Below, piece by piece: positions 51,836 to 60,208 of a DNA stretch of 64,000 nt. The position numbers and the translations under genes were made by a program. Each line of letters starts with the position of its first letter. The stretch's first letter is position 1. The notes beneath the pieces were generated by a model that did not search any database, was not told the origin of the DNA, and saw nothing but the letters and a program-made list of their open reading frames with translations. This DNA comes from Bradyrhizobium sp. SZCCT0148 (GTDB taxonomy: Bacteria; Pseudomonadota; Alphaproteobacteria; Rhizobiales; Xanthobacteraceae): the NCBI RefSeq assembly GCF_018129985.1, contig NZ_JAFCKT010000001.1, forward strand, positions 1,364,001 through 1,428,000, given 5' to 3'.

Positions 51836-52489
51836 TCAGCTCACTACCGGCGCCACCAGGAAATTCTCCGACGCTGCACTCCCGGCCGTCCTGCACACAT
51901 CGCCCTCGATCCGGACCTTGCCGGTCGCGAGCAGCCGCAGCGCTTCCGGATAGATGCGATGCTCGACTTCGAGGATGCGCTCCGACAGCGTCTCGCCGGT
52001 ATCGTGATCGCTGACGAGCACCGCGCCCTGCATCACGATCGGGCCGGCATCGGTCTCGGGGATCACGAAGTGCACCGTCGCGCCTGACAGTTTGACGCCG
52101 GCGCGCAGGGCCTGGCCGTGCGGGTCGAGGCCGGGGAAGGACGGCAGCAGCGAGGGATGGATGTTGAGCATCCGCCCGTACCAATGTCGGGTGAACTCGG
52201 CCGTGAACAGGCGCATGAAGCCGCCCAGACAAATCAGCTCGATACCGTGCTGGTCGAGGGCTGCCTGCAGTACCTTCTCGAAGCCGGCGCGGTCCTTGCC
52301 GAACGGCTTGCTCTCGATCACCAGCGTGTTCACGCCGCTCGCCTTGGCCCGTTCGAGCCCGAGCGCATCGGCCTTGTTCGAAATGACCAGCGAGATTTCG
52401 GCCGGGAAATCCACGGCCGCAGCGGCTTTGATCAGCGCGGCCATGTTGGAGCCGCGGCCGGAGATCAGGATGGCGACGCGGCGCTTCAT
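51836..52489 (-). CDS. purN: Phosphoribosylglycinamide formyltransferase (folate-dependent)
   Basis: 217 residues from the ATG at 52489 (MKRRVAILISGRGSNMAALI). It transfers formyl from 10-formyl-THF to GAR in purine synthesis. The GAR site SGRGSNM and the catalytic block NIHPSLLPSFPGLDPHGQALRAGVKLSGATVHFVIPETDAGPIV (with the Asn-His-Asp triad) are complete. An upstream ATG at 52519 overlaps the purM stop by one base (TAATG) and would add ten residues. The intergenic stretch is a 15-base tandem repeat, so either start may be used. purM lies directly upstream. Confidence 0.96.
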   Translation of the reverse strand: MKRRVAILISGRGSNMAALIKAAAAVDFPAEISLVISNKADALGLERAKASGVNTLVIESKPFGKDRAGFEKVLQAALDQHGIELICLGGFMRLFTAEFTRHWYGRMLNIHPSLLPSFPGLDPHGQALRAGVKLSGATVHFVIPETDAGPIVMQGAVLVSDHDTGETLSERILEVEHRIYPEALRLLATGKVRIEGDVCRTAGSAASENFLVAPVVS

Positions 52490-52528
52490 CACAGCGCCAG
52501 TTATTACAGTGCCAGTCATTACAGTGCC
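52484..52528 (-). repeat. Three tandem 15-base repeats at the purM-purN junction
   Basis: Three 15-base units at 52484-52498, 52499-52513 and 52514-52528 are near-identical (read on the minus strand, GGCACTGTAATGACT and variants). The first transcribed unit holds the purM stop overlapping an ATG and the third holds the purN ATG at 52489. The repeat therefore duplicates a stop-start junction. Confidence 0.85.
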
Positions 52529-53592
52529 ATGTCGAGATGGCCGTTGTAGACGACGCGGTGCTCGCCCTCGGCCGGGATCACGGTGCCGAGCTGCGCCACG
52601 GTCTCGCCCGCGTCGGTGAAGACCTGCACGACATCGTCGACCTTGTCGGGCTCGACGATCACGATCATGCCGATCCCGCAGTTGAAGGTGCGCAGCAGTT
52701 CGAGTTCGGCGATGCCGCCCTGCGCGGCCAGCCATTTGAACACCGGCAGCACCGGCAGGCGGGCCAGATCGATGCCGACGCCGAGCTCCTTCGGCAGCAC
52801 GCGCGGAATGTTATCGGTGAAGCCGCCACCGGTAATGTGGGCAAGGCCCTTCACCGCACCGGTCTCGCGGATCGCGCGCAGGCAGGATTTGACGTAGAGC
52901 CTGGTCGGCGTCAGCAGCGCGCCGCCCAGCGTCATCACCGGGGCGAACGGCGCCTGGGCTTCGAAGCCGAGGCCCGATTGCTCGACGATCTTGCGGACCA
53001 GCGAGAAGCCGTTGGAATGCACGCCCGACGAGGCGAGGCCGATCACGGCGTCGCCCGCGGCGATGTCCCTGCGTGGCAGCAGCGTGCCCCGCTCCGCAGC
53101 ACCGACGGCAAAGCCGCCGAGGTCGTAATCGCCGTCCTTGTACAGGCCGGGCATCTCGGCGGTCTCACCGCCGATCAGGGCGCAGCCGGATTCGCGGCAG
53201 CCCTCGGCAACGCCCGCGACGATCGAAGCCGTGGCTTCCGGATCGAGCTTGCCGCAGGCGAAATAATCCAGGAAGAACAGCGGCTCGGCGCCCTGCACCA
53301 CGAGGTCGTTGACGCTCATGGCGACGAGGTCGATGCCGATCCCGCCGTGCAGCCCGGTCTCGATCGCAATCTTGACCTTGGTGCCGACCCCGTCGGTCGC
53401 AGCCACCAGAACCGGGTCCTTGAAACCGGCCGCCTTGAGGTCGAACAGGCCGCCGAAGCCGCCGATCTCGGCGTCGGCGCCGGGCCGTGCGGTGGCACGC
53501 ACCATCGGCTTGATCAAATCGACCAGGCGATTGCCCGCGTCGATGTCGACGCCTGAATCGGCGTAAGTGAGGCCGTTTTTGCGGTCGGTCAT
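52519..53592 (-). CDS. purM: Phosphoribosylformylglycinamidine cyclo-ligase (AIR synthetase)
   Basis: 357 residues from the ATG at 53592 ([24 protein letters not shown]). It closes the imidazole ring of AIR using ATP. The ATP/substrate blocks [19 protein letters not shown] and [15 protein letters not shown] identify it, and the protein has the AIRS N- and C-terminal domains. It is upstream of purN with overlapping stop and start, a classic purMN operon. It is divergent from the phosphatidyltransferase gene by 156 bases. Confidence 0.97.
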   Translation of the reverse strand: MTDRKNGLTYADSGVDIDAGNRLVDLIKPMVRATARPGADAEIGGFGGLFDLKAAGFKDPVLVAATDGVGTKVKIAIETGLHGGIGIDLVAMSVNDLVVQGAEPLFFLDYFACGKLDPEATASIVAGVAEGCRESGCALIGGETAEMPGLYKDGDYDLGGFAVGAAERGTLLPRRDIAAGDAVIGLASSGVHSNGFSLVRKIVEQSGLGFEAQAPFAPVMTLGGALLTPTRLYVKSCLRAIRETGAVKGLAHITGGGFTDNIPRVLPKELGVGIDLARLPVLPVFKWLAAQGGIAELELLRTFNCGIGMIVIVEPDKVDDVVQVFTDAGETVAQLGTVIPAEGEHRVVYNGHLDMAL

Positions 53593-53748
53593 GCCCGATT
53601 TCCAGTGGGTTTGCGGCTGGTTACGTCGAATTCCGGGGACGCGCAATGGCTCGCATGGCGCTCCCGCCTATACTATGTAGATATCAACCGGTTCAGCCTC
53701 CCGAGGGGGCCGGATTCGAGGTCAGACCGGGTGCCGGGAAGCGCTTTC

Positions 53749-54291
53749 GTGAGTATTCCGAATATCATTACCCTGGGCCGCATCTTGCTGGTCCCCATCA
53801 TCGTCTGGGCCATCGTGTCGAGCCAAATGGAGGTGGCGTTCGCCGTCTTCCTGATCGCCGGTATCAGCGACGCTGTGGACGGCTTCCTGGCCAAGCGCTT
53901 CAACATGACGAGCGAGCTCGGCGCCTTGCTCGATCCGCTTGCGGACAAGGCGCTGCTGGTCTCGATCTACATGGCGCTCGGGATCTGGGGCGCAATTCCG
54001 CGCTGGATCGTGATCCTGGTGGTCTCGCGCGACATCATGATCGTAGCCGCCGTGATCGTGTCTTGGCTGTTCGACCGGCCGGTCGAGATGAAGCCGTCGA
54101 AAGTGTCCAAGCTGAACACCGTGGCGCAAGTGGCGTTCGCGGCCCTCGTGCTGGCGGCGCTTGCCTTCGGCTTCAAGCCGGCCCCTTATGATATCATCCT
54201 GATGGGCCTCGTCACGGTCTTCACGCTCTCCTCCGTGTCGCTCTACCTGGTCGAGTGGCTGCGGCACATGAGTACGATCGAGGCCAAATGA
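53749..54291 (+). CDS. CDP-alcohol phosphatidyltransferase (PgsA-like)
   Basis: 180 residues from the GTG at 53749, with GGGAAG seven bases upstream. It has the signature D-x2-D-G-x2-A-x-R-x8-G-x3-D-x3-D in DAVDGFLAKRFNMTSELGALLDPLADK. Several transmembrane helices place it in the inner membrane. Size and start sequence (SIPNIITLGRILLVP) suggest phosphatidylglycerophosphate synthase or a close homologue; a cardiolipin-type role is possible. Its stop overlaps the hdaA start (ATGA). Confidence 0.87.
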   Translation: MSIPNIITLGRILLVPIIVWAIVSSQMEVAFAVFLIAGISDAVDGFLAKRFNMTSELGALLDPLADKALLVSIYMALGIWGAIPRWIVILVVSRDIMIVAAVIVSWLFDRPVEMKPSKVSKLNTVAQVAFAALVLAALAFGFKPAPYDIILMGLVTVFTLSSVSLYLVEWLRHMSTIEAK

Positions 54292-55061
54292 GAGGCGATG
54301 CGGCCCCGCAAAAGGCCAACTCCCGCTCGATACGTTCGGTCTCTTCACATCACGCCGGCCCGCCGGCATGGAGCAAAGCAAGCGTGCCAGGCCGCGTTCA
54401 CCCCCGACAATTGGCGTTTTCGCTTCCGCATGCGGAAAGCCTCAGCCGGGACAATTTCCTCGAAGGCCCTGCCAACGCGGCCGGTCTCGGCCTGATCGAT
54501 AGCTGGCCGGAATGGCCGAACCGGATCATGTGGCTGGCCGGCCCGGAAGGAAGCGGCAAGAGCCATCTCGCCGCGATCTGGGCCGAGGAGGCCGGCGCCC
54601 GCTCCACGACGGCCAATGCGCTGACCGCCGCTGGCGTTCCCGGCGCGCTCGCCACCGGCGCGCTGGTGGTCGAGGATCTCAAGGGCGGGGACTTTGACGA
54701 ACGCGCCCTCTTCCACCTGATGAACCTTGCCCGCGAGGACGAGGCCTACCTCCTCTTCACCGGACGCGAGGCGCCGTCCGCGCTGGCGATCGAGCTCCGC
54801 GACCTGCGCTCGCGTCTGCGGGCCGTGCCCGTGGTTGCGCTGTTGCCGCCTGACGACCGGCTATTCCGCGGCCTGATCGTCAAATTCTGCGCCGACCGCC
54901 AGCTCGCCGTCGACGAAACCGTAGTCAGCTACCTCGCCACCCGCTTGGAGCGGTCCTCGGCGGCTGCCCGCCAGGCCGTGGAGCTGCTCGACAGCGAAGC
55001 CCTCAGGCTCGGCCGCCCGGTCACCCGAGCGCTGGCCGCCGAGCTGTTGCGGGACGCCTGA
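54288..55061 (+). CDS. hdaA: HdaA, DnaA-regulatory inactivator (DnaA-like AAA+)
   Basis: About 257 residues from the ATG at 54288, which overlaps the previous stop by four bases. A later start near SVPGRVHPRQLAFSLP is possible. The family block RQLAFSLPHAESLSRDNFLEGPANAAGLGLIDSWPEW is followed by Walker A GPEGSGKSHLA and a degenerate Walker B (VVEDLKGGD); sensor-like DRLFRGLIVK follows. In alphaproteobacteria HdaA, with the sliding clamp, converts DnaA-ATP to DnaA-ADP to prevent over-initiation. There is no DNA-binding domain IV, as expected. Confidence 0.88.
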   Translation: MRGDAAPQKANSRSIRSVSSHHAGPPAWSKASVPGRVHPRQLAFSLPHAESLSRDNFLEGPANAAGLGLIDSWPEWPNRIMWLAGPEGSGKSHLAAIWAEEAGARSTTANALTAAGVPGALATGALVVEDLKGGDFDERALFHLMNLAREDEAYLLFTGREAPSALAIELRDLRSRLRAVPVVALLPPDDRLFRGLIVKFCADRQLAVDETVVSYLATRLERSSAAARQAVELLDSEALRLGRPVTRALAAELLRDA

Positions 55062-55117
55062 CCTGAGCTTCCGGCCGACGCGAAGCCAGCTTGACGCAGC
55101 GAAGCGGCGGAACATCA

Positions 55118-55135
55118 ATGTCATCGAAACGTCAT
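55118..55135 (+). promoter_or_regulatory. PHO box candidate upstream of ppk
   Basis: ATGTCAT-CGAA-ACGTCAT has two GTCAT cores exactly 11 bases apart, as in PhoB-bound direct repeats. Six and five of seven half-site positions match CTGTCAT. A TCTAAC at 55139 is close downstream. It ends 58 bases before the ppk ATG. Confidence 0.5.
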
Positions 55136-55193
55136 CGCTCTAACACATGCTCCGGCCGGTTTTGCGCATAAGTCGCAAATTGGGGCGAACTGG

Positions 55194-57401
55194 ATGGACC
55201 GACTTCTGATGGACTCTGCGCAAGTTGTTGAAACTAAAGAAAAAACCACAGAGCCCGAGAGCTTGCCGGCGATCGCATCGAGTCCCGAGCGATTCATCAA
55301 CCGCGAACTCTCATGGCTGCATTTCAACCGCCGCGTCCTGGAGGAATCGGTCAATCCCAACCACCCCATGCTGGAGCGGGTGCGATTCCTGTCGATTTCA
55401 GCGAATAATCTCGACGAGTTCTTCATGGTCCGCGTCGCCGGCATCAAGGCCCAGGTGCGCGAGGGCATTGCGGAACGCAGCCCCGACGGCCTGACCCCGT
55501 CCGAGCAGCTCGCGCTGATCAATCGCACCGTCTCCGAGCTTGCCTCCGACCAACAGGCGATCTGGCGCGACTTGCGCGGCACCCTGGCCGATGTCGGCAT
55601 CGTGCTGGTCGAGGGCAAGGAGGTCACCAAGGCGGAGCGGACCTGGATCGAGGAATACTTCCTCAACAACGTGTTCCCACTGCTGACGCCGCTGGCGATC
55701 GACCCCGCCCACCCCTTCCCGTTCATCCCGAGCCTCGGCTTCACCATTGCGCTCCAGCTCACGCGTGCCGCCGACGGCAAGCAGATGAACGCGCTGATCC
55801 GCATGCCCGGCAAGATCGACCGCTTCATCCGCTTGCCGACCGAGGGCAAGGTGGTCCGGCTGATCTCGCTGGAACAGGCGACCGCCCTGTTCATCAACCG
55901 CCTGTTCCCCGGCTACAACCTGCACGGCCAGGGCGCCTTCCGCGTCATCCGCGACTCCGAACTCGAAATCGAGGAAGAGGCCGAGGATCTCGTCCGCCTG
56001 TTCGAGACCGCATTGAAGCGCCGCCGCCGCGGCTCGGTGATCCGGCTCGAGATCGACGCCAAGATGCCGGAGCAGTTGCGCAGCTTCGTGCAGCACGCCC
56101 TGTCGACCGCCGACGACGAGGTGTTCCTCGTCGACGGCGTGCTCGCCATGAACGAGCTTTCGCAACTCACCCGCCTCGACCGGCCCGACCTGGAATTTAC
56201 GCCTTACGTGCCCCGGCATCCCGAGCGCGTGCGCGAGCAAGGCGGCGACATCTTCGCCGCGATCCGACAGAAGGATCTCGTCGTCCATCACCCCTACGAA
56301 TCCTTCGACGTCGTCGTGCAGTTTCTGCAGCAGGCGACGCGCGACCCCGACGTCGTCGCCATCAAGCAGACGCTTTACCGCACCTCGAGCAACTCGCCGA
56401 TCGTGCGCGCGCTCGTGGAAGCTGCCGAAGCCGGCAAATCCGTCACCGCACTCATCGAGCTGAAAGCGCGCTTCGACGAGGAGGCCAACATCCGCTGGGC
56501 GCGCGACCTAGAGCGCGCCGGCGTGCAGGTTGTCTACGGCTTCCTCGAACTGAAGACGCACGCCAAACTCTCGATGGTGGTGCGCCGCGAGGGCGGCAGC
56601 CTCACCACCTATGTTCACACCGGCACCGGCAACTATCACCCGGTCACCGCGCGCATCTATACCGATCTCTCCTACTTCACGTCCGATCCGACGATCGGCC
56701 GCGATGCCGCGCGCGTGTTCAATTTCATCACTGGCTACGCCGCGCCGAGTGATCTGGAAAAGATGGCGGTGTCGCCGCTCACCCTGCGCAAACGCATCAT
56801 CGAGCACATCCAGGGAGAGACCGCACACGCGAAGCACGGCCGGCCCGGCGCGGTCTGGATGAAGATGAATGCGCTGGTCGATCCTGATATCATCGACGCG
56901 CTGTACGAGGCCTCCCAGGCCGGCGTGCAGGTCGAGCTCGTGGTGCGCGGCATCTGTTGCCTGCGGCCCGGCATTCCCGGCCTGTCCGAGAACATCCGCG
57001 TTAAGTCGATCATCGGACGCTTCCTGGAACACGGCCGAATCTACTGCTTCGGCATGGGTCAGGGTCTGCCGAGCGCCAAAGCGGCTGTGTATATCTCGTC
57101 GGCCGACATGATGCCGCGCAACCTCGACCGCCGCGTCGAGGTCCTGTGTCCGCTGCAGAATCCCACGGTGCATCAGCAGGTTCTCGAACAGATCATGGTC
57201 GCGAACCTGAAGGACAATGAGCAAAGCTGGCAATTGTTGCCGGACGGGTCCTCAACGCGTATGAAGACCGCGAAGGGCGAGGAGCCTTTCAACGTGCACA
57301 ATTACTTCATGACAAATCCGAGTCTGTCTGGCCGTGGAAAGTCGCTCAAGGAATCCTCGCCGCGTCGTCTCACGCGCCGGAACGAACGCCATCAATCCTG
57401 A
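55194..57401 (+). CDS. ppk: Polyphosphate kinase 1
   Basis: 735 residues, making long-chain polyphosphate from ATP. The opening block is [23 protein letters not shown] (PPK N-domain). The autophosphorylated His is H456 in [17 protein letters not shown], and the second conserved His block [30 protein letters not shown] is present. [15 protein letters not shown] is the C-terminal PLD-like element. An alternative ATG at 55209 exists. It is 15 bases before ppx, so synthesis and breakdown enzymes share a transcript. A PHO-box candidate lies upstream. Confidence 0.97.
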   Translation: MDRLLMDSAQVVETKEKTTEPESLPAIASSPERFINRELSWLHFNRRVLEESVNPNHPMLERVRFLSISANNLDEFFMVRVAGIKAQVREGIAERSPDGLTPSEQLALINRTVSELASDQQAIWRDLRGTLADVGIVLVEGKEVTKAERTWIEEYFLNNVFPLLTPLAIDPAHPFPFIPSLGFTIALQLTRAADGKQMNALIRMPGKIDRFIRLPTEGKVVRLISLEQATALFINRLFPGYNLHGQGAFRVIRDSELEIEEEAEDLVRLFETALKRRRRGSVIRLEIDAKMPEQLRSFVQHALSTADDEVFLVDGVLAMNELSQLTRLDRPDLEFTPYVPRHPERVREQGGDIFAAIRQKDLVVHHPYESFDVVVQFLQQATRDPDVVAIKQTLYRTSSNSPIVRALVEAAEAGKSVTALIELKARFDEEANIRWARDLERAGVQVVYGFLELKTHAKLSMVVRREGGSLTTYVHTGTGNYHPVTARIYTDLSYFTSDPTIGRDAARVFNFITGYAAPSDLEKMAVSPLTLRKRIIEHIQGETAHAKHGRPGAVWMKMNALVDPDIIDALYEASQAGVQVELVVRGICCLRPGIPGLSENIRVKSIIGRFLEHGRIYCFGMGQGLPSAKAAVYISSADMMPRNLDRRVEVLCPLQNPTVHQQVLEQIMVANLKDNEQSWQLLPDGSSTRMKTAKGEEPFNVHNYFMTNPSLSGRGKSLKESSPRRLTRRNERHQS

Positions 57402-57416
57402 CCGGGGATTTTCGAC

Positions 57417-58919
57417 GTGAAGCGGCCGCGCAAGCGCGGCTCGAGCGTCGCGGTTATCGATATCGGGTCCAACTCGGTCCGTCTCGTCGTCTACGAGGGA
57501 CTGACGCGGAGTCTCATTCCGATCTTCAACGAGAAGACGCTCTGCGGCCTCGGACGCGAGGTGCAGAGCACCGGCCTGCTCGCGCCCGATGCGGTCGACA
57601 AGGCGTTGACCTCGCTGAGGCGCTTCCGCGCATTGTGCCGCGTGATGCAGGTCGGACGCGTGTTCGCGATCGCGACTGCGGCCTGCCGCGACGCCTCGAA
57701 CGGCGCCGATTTCATCGCCAGGGCCGAGCGCATCTGCGCCGTGAAGATCGAGATCCTGTCGGGCCCGCGCGAGGCGCGGCTGTCGGCGCTCGGCGTGATC
57801 TCCGGCATCCATCATCCCGACGGTATCGTCGGCGACCTCGGCGGCGGCTCGCTCGAATTGATCGACGTGCGCAGAAACAGCGTGCGCAGTGGCGTGACGC
57901 TGCCGCTCGGCGGGCTGGCGCTGCAGGACCTCGCGCATAAATCGCTCAAGCGCGCCGACCGCATCGTGCGCGAAGAGATCGACGAGGTCGAACTGCTCAC
58001 CGCGGGCCGCGGCCGCACCTTCTACGCCGTCGGCGGCACCTGGCGCGCGCTCGCACGCATTCACATCATCCAGAGTGGCTATCCGCTCCAGGTGATGCAC
58101 GGCTATTCGATTTCGGCCGCCGAGGCGCTCGACTTCTCGCGTCGTCTGCGTCGTCTTGCGGCCGCGGACATGCTCGCTGACATCGAGAGCGTCGCCGATG
58201 CACGCCGCCCGCTCCTCACCTATGCGGCGCTGGTGCTCGAGCACATCATCCGGGTAGCGAAGCCGAAGACGATCGTGTTCTCGACCTTCGGCGTGCGCGA
58301 GGGCCTGCTGCACGAGAAGCTGTCGGAGGCGGAACGCACCAAGGACGGCCTGATTTGCGCCGCGGAAGAGCTCAACCGGCTGCTGTCGCGCTCGGCGAAG
58401 CACGCGCACGAGCTGATTGCCTGGACCGAGCGCCTCGTGCGCGTGGTGAAGCTGCGCGAGACCGAGGAGGATCGCCGCTTGCGCCACGCCGCATGCCTGC
58501 TGTCCGACATCGGCTGGCGCGTGCATCCCGATCATCGCGGCGAACAGACCCTTAGCCTCGTCGTCAACGGCAATTTCGGGGCGATCACCCACACCGAGCG
58601 GGCCTTCGTCGGCCTCTCGGTGTTCTATCGCTATGCGGGCCTGAGCGAGGAAAACCAGCCGCCGTTGACGATGCAGGAACTGCTGACGCCGGCACAGCTC
58701 GAACGCGCGCGCCTTCTCGGCGCCGCGTTCCGCGTCGCGCATCTGATCTCGGCGGCGCGTCCGGGCGTGCTGCCGGCCACGCATTTTCGCAGCGAAGGCC
58801 GCAAGTTGATGCTCATGTTCGAGCACCGCCTCGGCGACCTCGTCGCCGACCGCGTCGGCAGCCGCTTCAAGCAGCTCGCCCGCCTGGTCAACCGCGCCGG
58901 CTCGATCGTGCGGCGCTGA
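57417..58919 (+). CDS. ppx: Exopolyphosphatase / pppGpp phosphohydrolase family
   Basis: 500 residues from the GTG at 57417, 15 bases after the ppk stop. It has the actin-like ASKHA fold: phosphate loop 1 VIDIGSNSVRLVVYE, the Glu-containing block ATAACRDASNG, phosphate loop 2 GDLGGGSLELI, and ISAAEAL. It releases terminal phosphate from polyphosphate and may also hydrolyse pppGpp. The C-terminal 170 residues are the helical HD-type region. Its pairing with ppk suggests joint control of polyphosphate level. Confidence 0.95.
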   Translation: MKRPRKRGSSVAVIDIGSNSVRLVVYEGLTRSLIPIFNEKTLCGLGREVQSTGLLAPDAVDKALTSLRRFRALCRVMQVGRVFAIATAACRDASNGADFIARAERICAVKIEILSGPREARLSALGVISGIHHPDGIVGDLGGGSLELIDVRRNSVRSGVTLPLGGLALQDLAHKSLKRADRIVREEIDEVELLTAGRGRTFYAVGGTWRALARIHIIQSGYPLQVMHGYSISAAEALDFSRRLRRLAAADMLADIESVADARRPLLTYAALVLEHIIRVAKPKTIVFSTFGVREGLLHEKLSEAERTKDGLICAAEELNRLLSRSAKHAHELIAWTERLVRVVKLRETEEDRRLRHAACLLSDIGWRVHPDHRGEQTLSLVVNGNFGAITHTERAFVGLSVFYRYAGLSEENQPPLTMQELLTPAQLERARLLGAAFRVAHLISAARPGVLPATHFRSEGRKLMLMFEHRLGDLVADRVGSRFKQLARLVNRAGSIVRR

Positions 58920-58944
58920 CGTTGCAAATGCGAGTCCATTGCAT

Positions 58945-58962
58945 CTAGGCGGCGTCGCCTAG
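58945..58962. other. Inverted repeat after ppx
   Basis: CTAGGCG-GCGT-CGCCTAG is a perfect 7-base stem 25 bases after the ppx stop and 113 bases before the RND adaptor ATG. It has no T-run. It could be a weak terminator or an operator for the efflux operon. Confidence 0.4.
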
Positions 58963-59074
58963 CGTCGGCGATCATGAAACAATTCTCCATCCACTGTGGC
59001 GGTTGATGCATGTCAACTCGCCCGCAGCGTGGCGGATTAGCGTGCAGCGACGTTGATCCGGACCCCCATTTGCC

Positions 59075-60208
59075 ATGCAGCTGTATCACGGGATTCGCCT
59101 TTCGGTCCGCGCCCGGAAAGCGGCGGGCGTGGCTTTCCTTGCGCTCGCATTCGGCCTGCCGGCTTCCCTGTCGACGGCGCAGGACGAAGTGAAGCTGAGC
59201 GACGCGCAGGCGCGCAACCTCGGCGTCCGCGTCACGCATCCGATCCCCAGCCGCACCGATCTGACGCTGCCTTATCCTGTCCAGCTCGTGATCCCGACGC
59301 AGCAATTGTGGGTCGTCAGCGCGCCGGTGGCGGGCATGGTCGCCAATCTCCTGGTCGGGCGCGGTGACCGCGCTACCGCCGGCCAGCCGCTGGTCACCCT
59401 GGAAAGTCCGAGCTTTGTGTCCCAGCAACGCGACTATCTGCACGCGATTGCGCAAGAGCATCTCGTCAGCCAGCAACTCGCGCGCAACGTCGATCTGTTC
59501 GAGGGCAAGGCTGTGCCGCAACGCGTGCTCGAGGCCAGTCAGGCCGAAGCGCGCCAGGCCGCTCTCGTCGTCGCCGAACGGCGCCAGATGCTGCATCTGA
59601 GCGGGATGTCCGATGATGCAATCTCGCGCCTCGCCCAGCAAGCAGCGATCAGCGCGACGCTCACCGTTCATGCGCCGCAAACCGCATCGGTGGTCGAGCT
59701 CGCGGTGTCGCCAGGGCAACGGCTTGAACAATCCGCGCCGCTCGTCAAGCTGGCGAGGCTCTCGCCGCTATGGGCCGAAATCGCGGTCCCTGCCGCCAAT
59801 ATTCGCGCGATCCACACCGGCGCGAAAGTCGAGATCGAGGGCTATTCCATTGCAGGCAAGGTCGTGCTGGTCTCAGAGACCATCGATGCTGCCACCCAGA
59901 CCATTCTGGTTCGCGCAGAAGTCCCCAATGACGGCGAGCTGCATCCCGGCCAGACCACCGCGGCCCGCATCGGGTTTCTCTCGGCGGGCGAAAGCGCCTT
60001 CGAGATCCCTTACAGCGGGCTGATCAGACGGGGCGAGCAGACATCGGTGTTCGTCGCCTTCGACGGCGGCTTCCGTCTGGTGCCGGTCAAGCTGCTCGCG
60101 GAAGACCAGGACCATGTCGTCGTATCGGGCGCCGTCACGGAGCGGGACGCGATCGCAATCGGCGGCATCTCGGCGCTGCGCGGTATGCTCTCGGGACTGG
60201 GGCAGTAA
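59075..60208 (+). CDS. RND efflux periplasmic adaptor (CzcB/CusB family)
   Basis: 377 residues. A signal peptide (AFLALAFGLPASLSTAQ) precedes the membrane-fusion fold: a lipoyl-like strand pair (LWVVSAPVAGMVANLLVGRGDRATAGQPLVTLES), a short alpha-hairpin (about 115-185), the second lipoyl half (TLTVHAPQTASVVELAVSPGQRLEQ) and the beta-barrel and membrane-proximal domains. It links the RND pump to an outer-membrane channel, which is not in this window. Its stop abuts the pump start. Confidence 0.88.
   Translation: MQLYHGIRLSVRARKAAGVAFLALAFGLPASLSTAQDEVKLSDAQARNLGVRVTHPIPSRTDLTLPYPVQLVIPTQQLWVVSAPVAGMVANLLVGRGDRATAGQPLVTLESPSFVSQQRDYLHAIAQEHLVSQQLARNVDLFEGKAVPQRVLEASQAEARQAALVVAERRQMLHLSGMSDDAISRLAQQAAISATLTVHAPQTASVVELAVSPGQRLEQSAPLVKLARLSPLWAEIAVPAANIRAIHTGAKVEIEGYSIAGKVVLVSETIDAATQTILVRAEVPNDGELHPGQTTAARIGFLSAGESAFEIPYSGLIRRGEQTSVFVAFDGGFRLVPVKLLAEDQDHVVVSGAVTERDAIAIGGISALRGMLSGLGQ

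Noticed and set aside
58974..59006. Ten-codon ORF (MKQFSIHCGG) before the RND operon as a leader peptide
   Set aside because: No ribosome-binding site, no attenuator structure or codon run that would suggest a leader.
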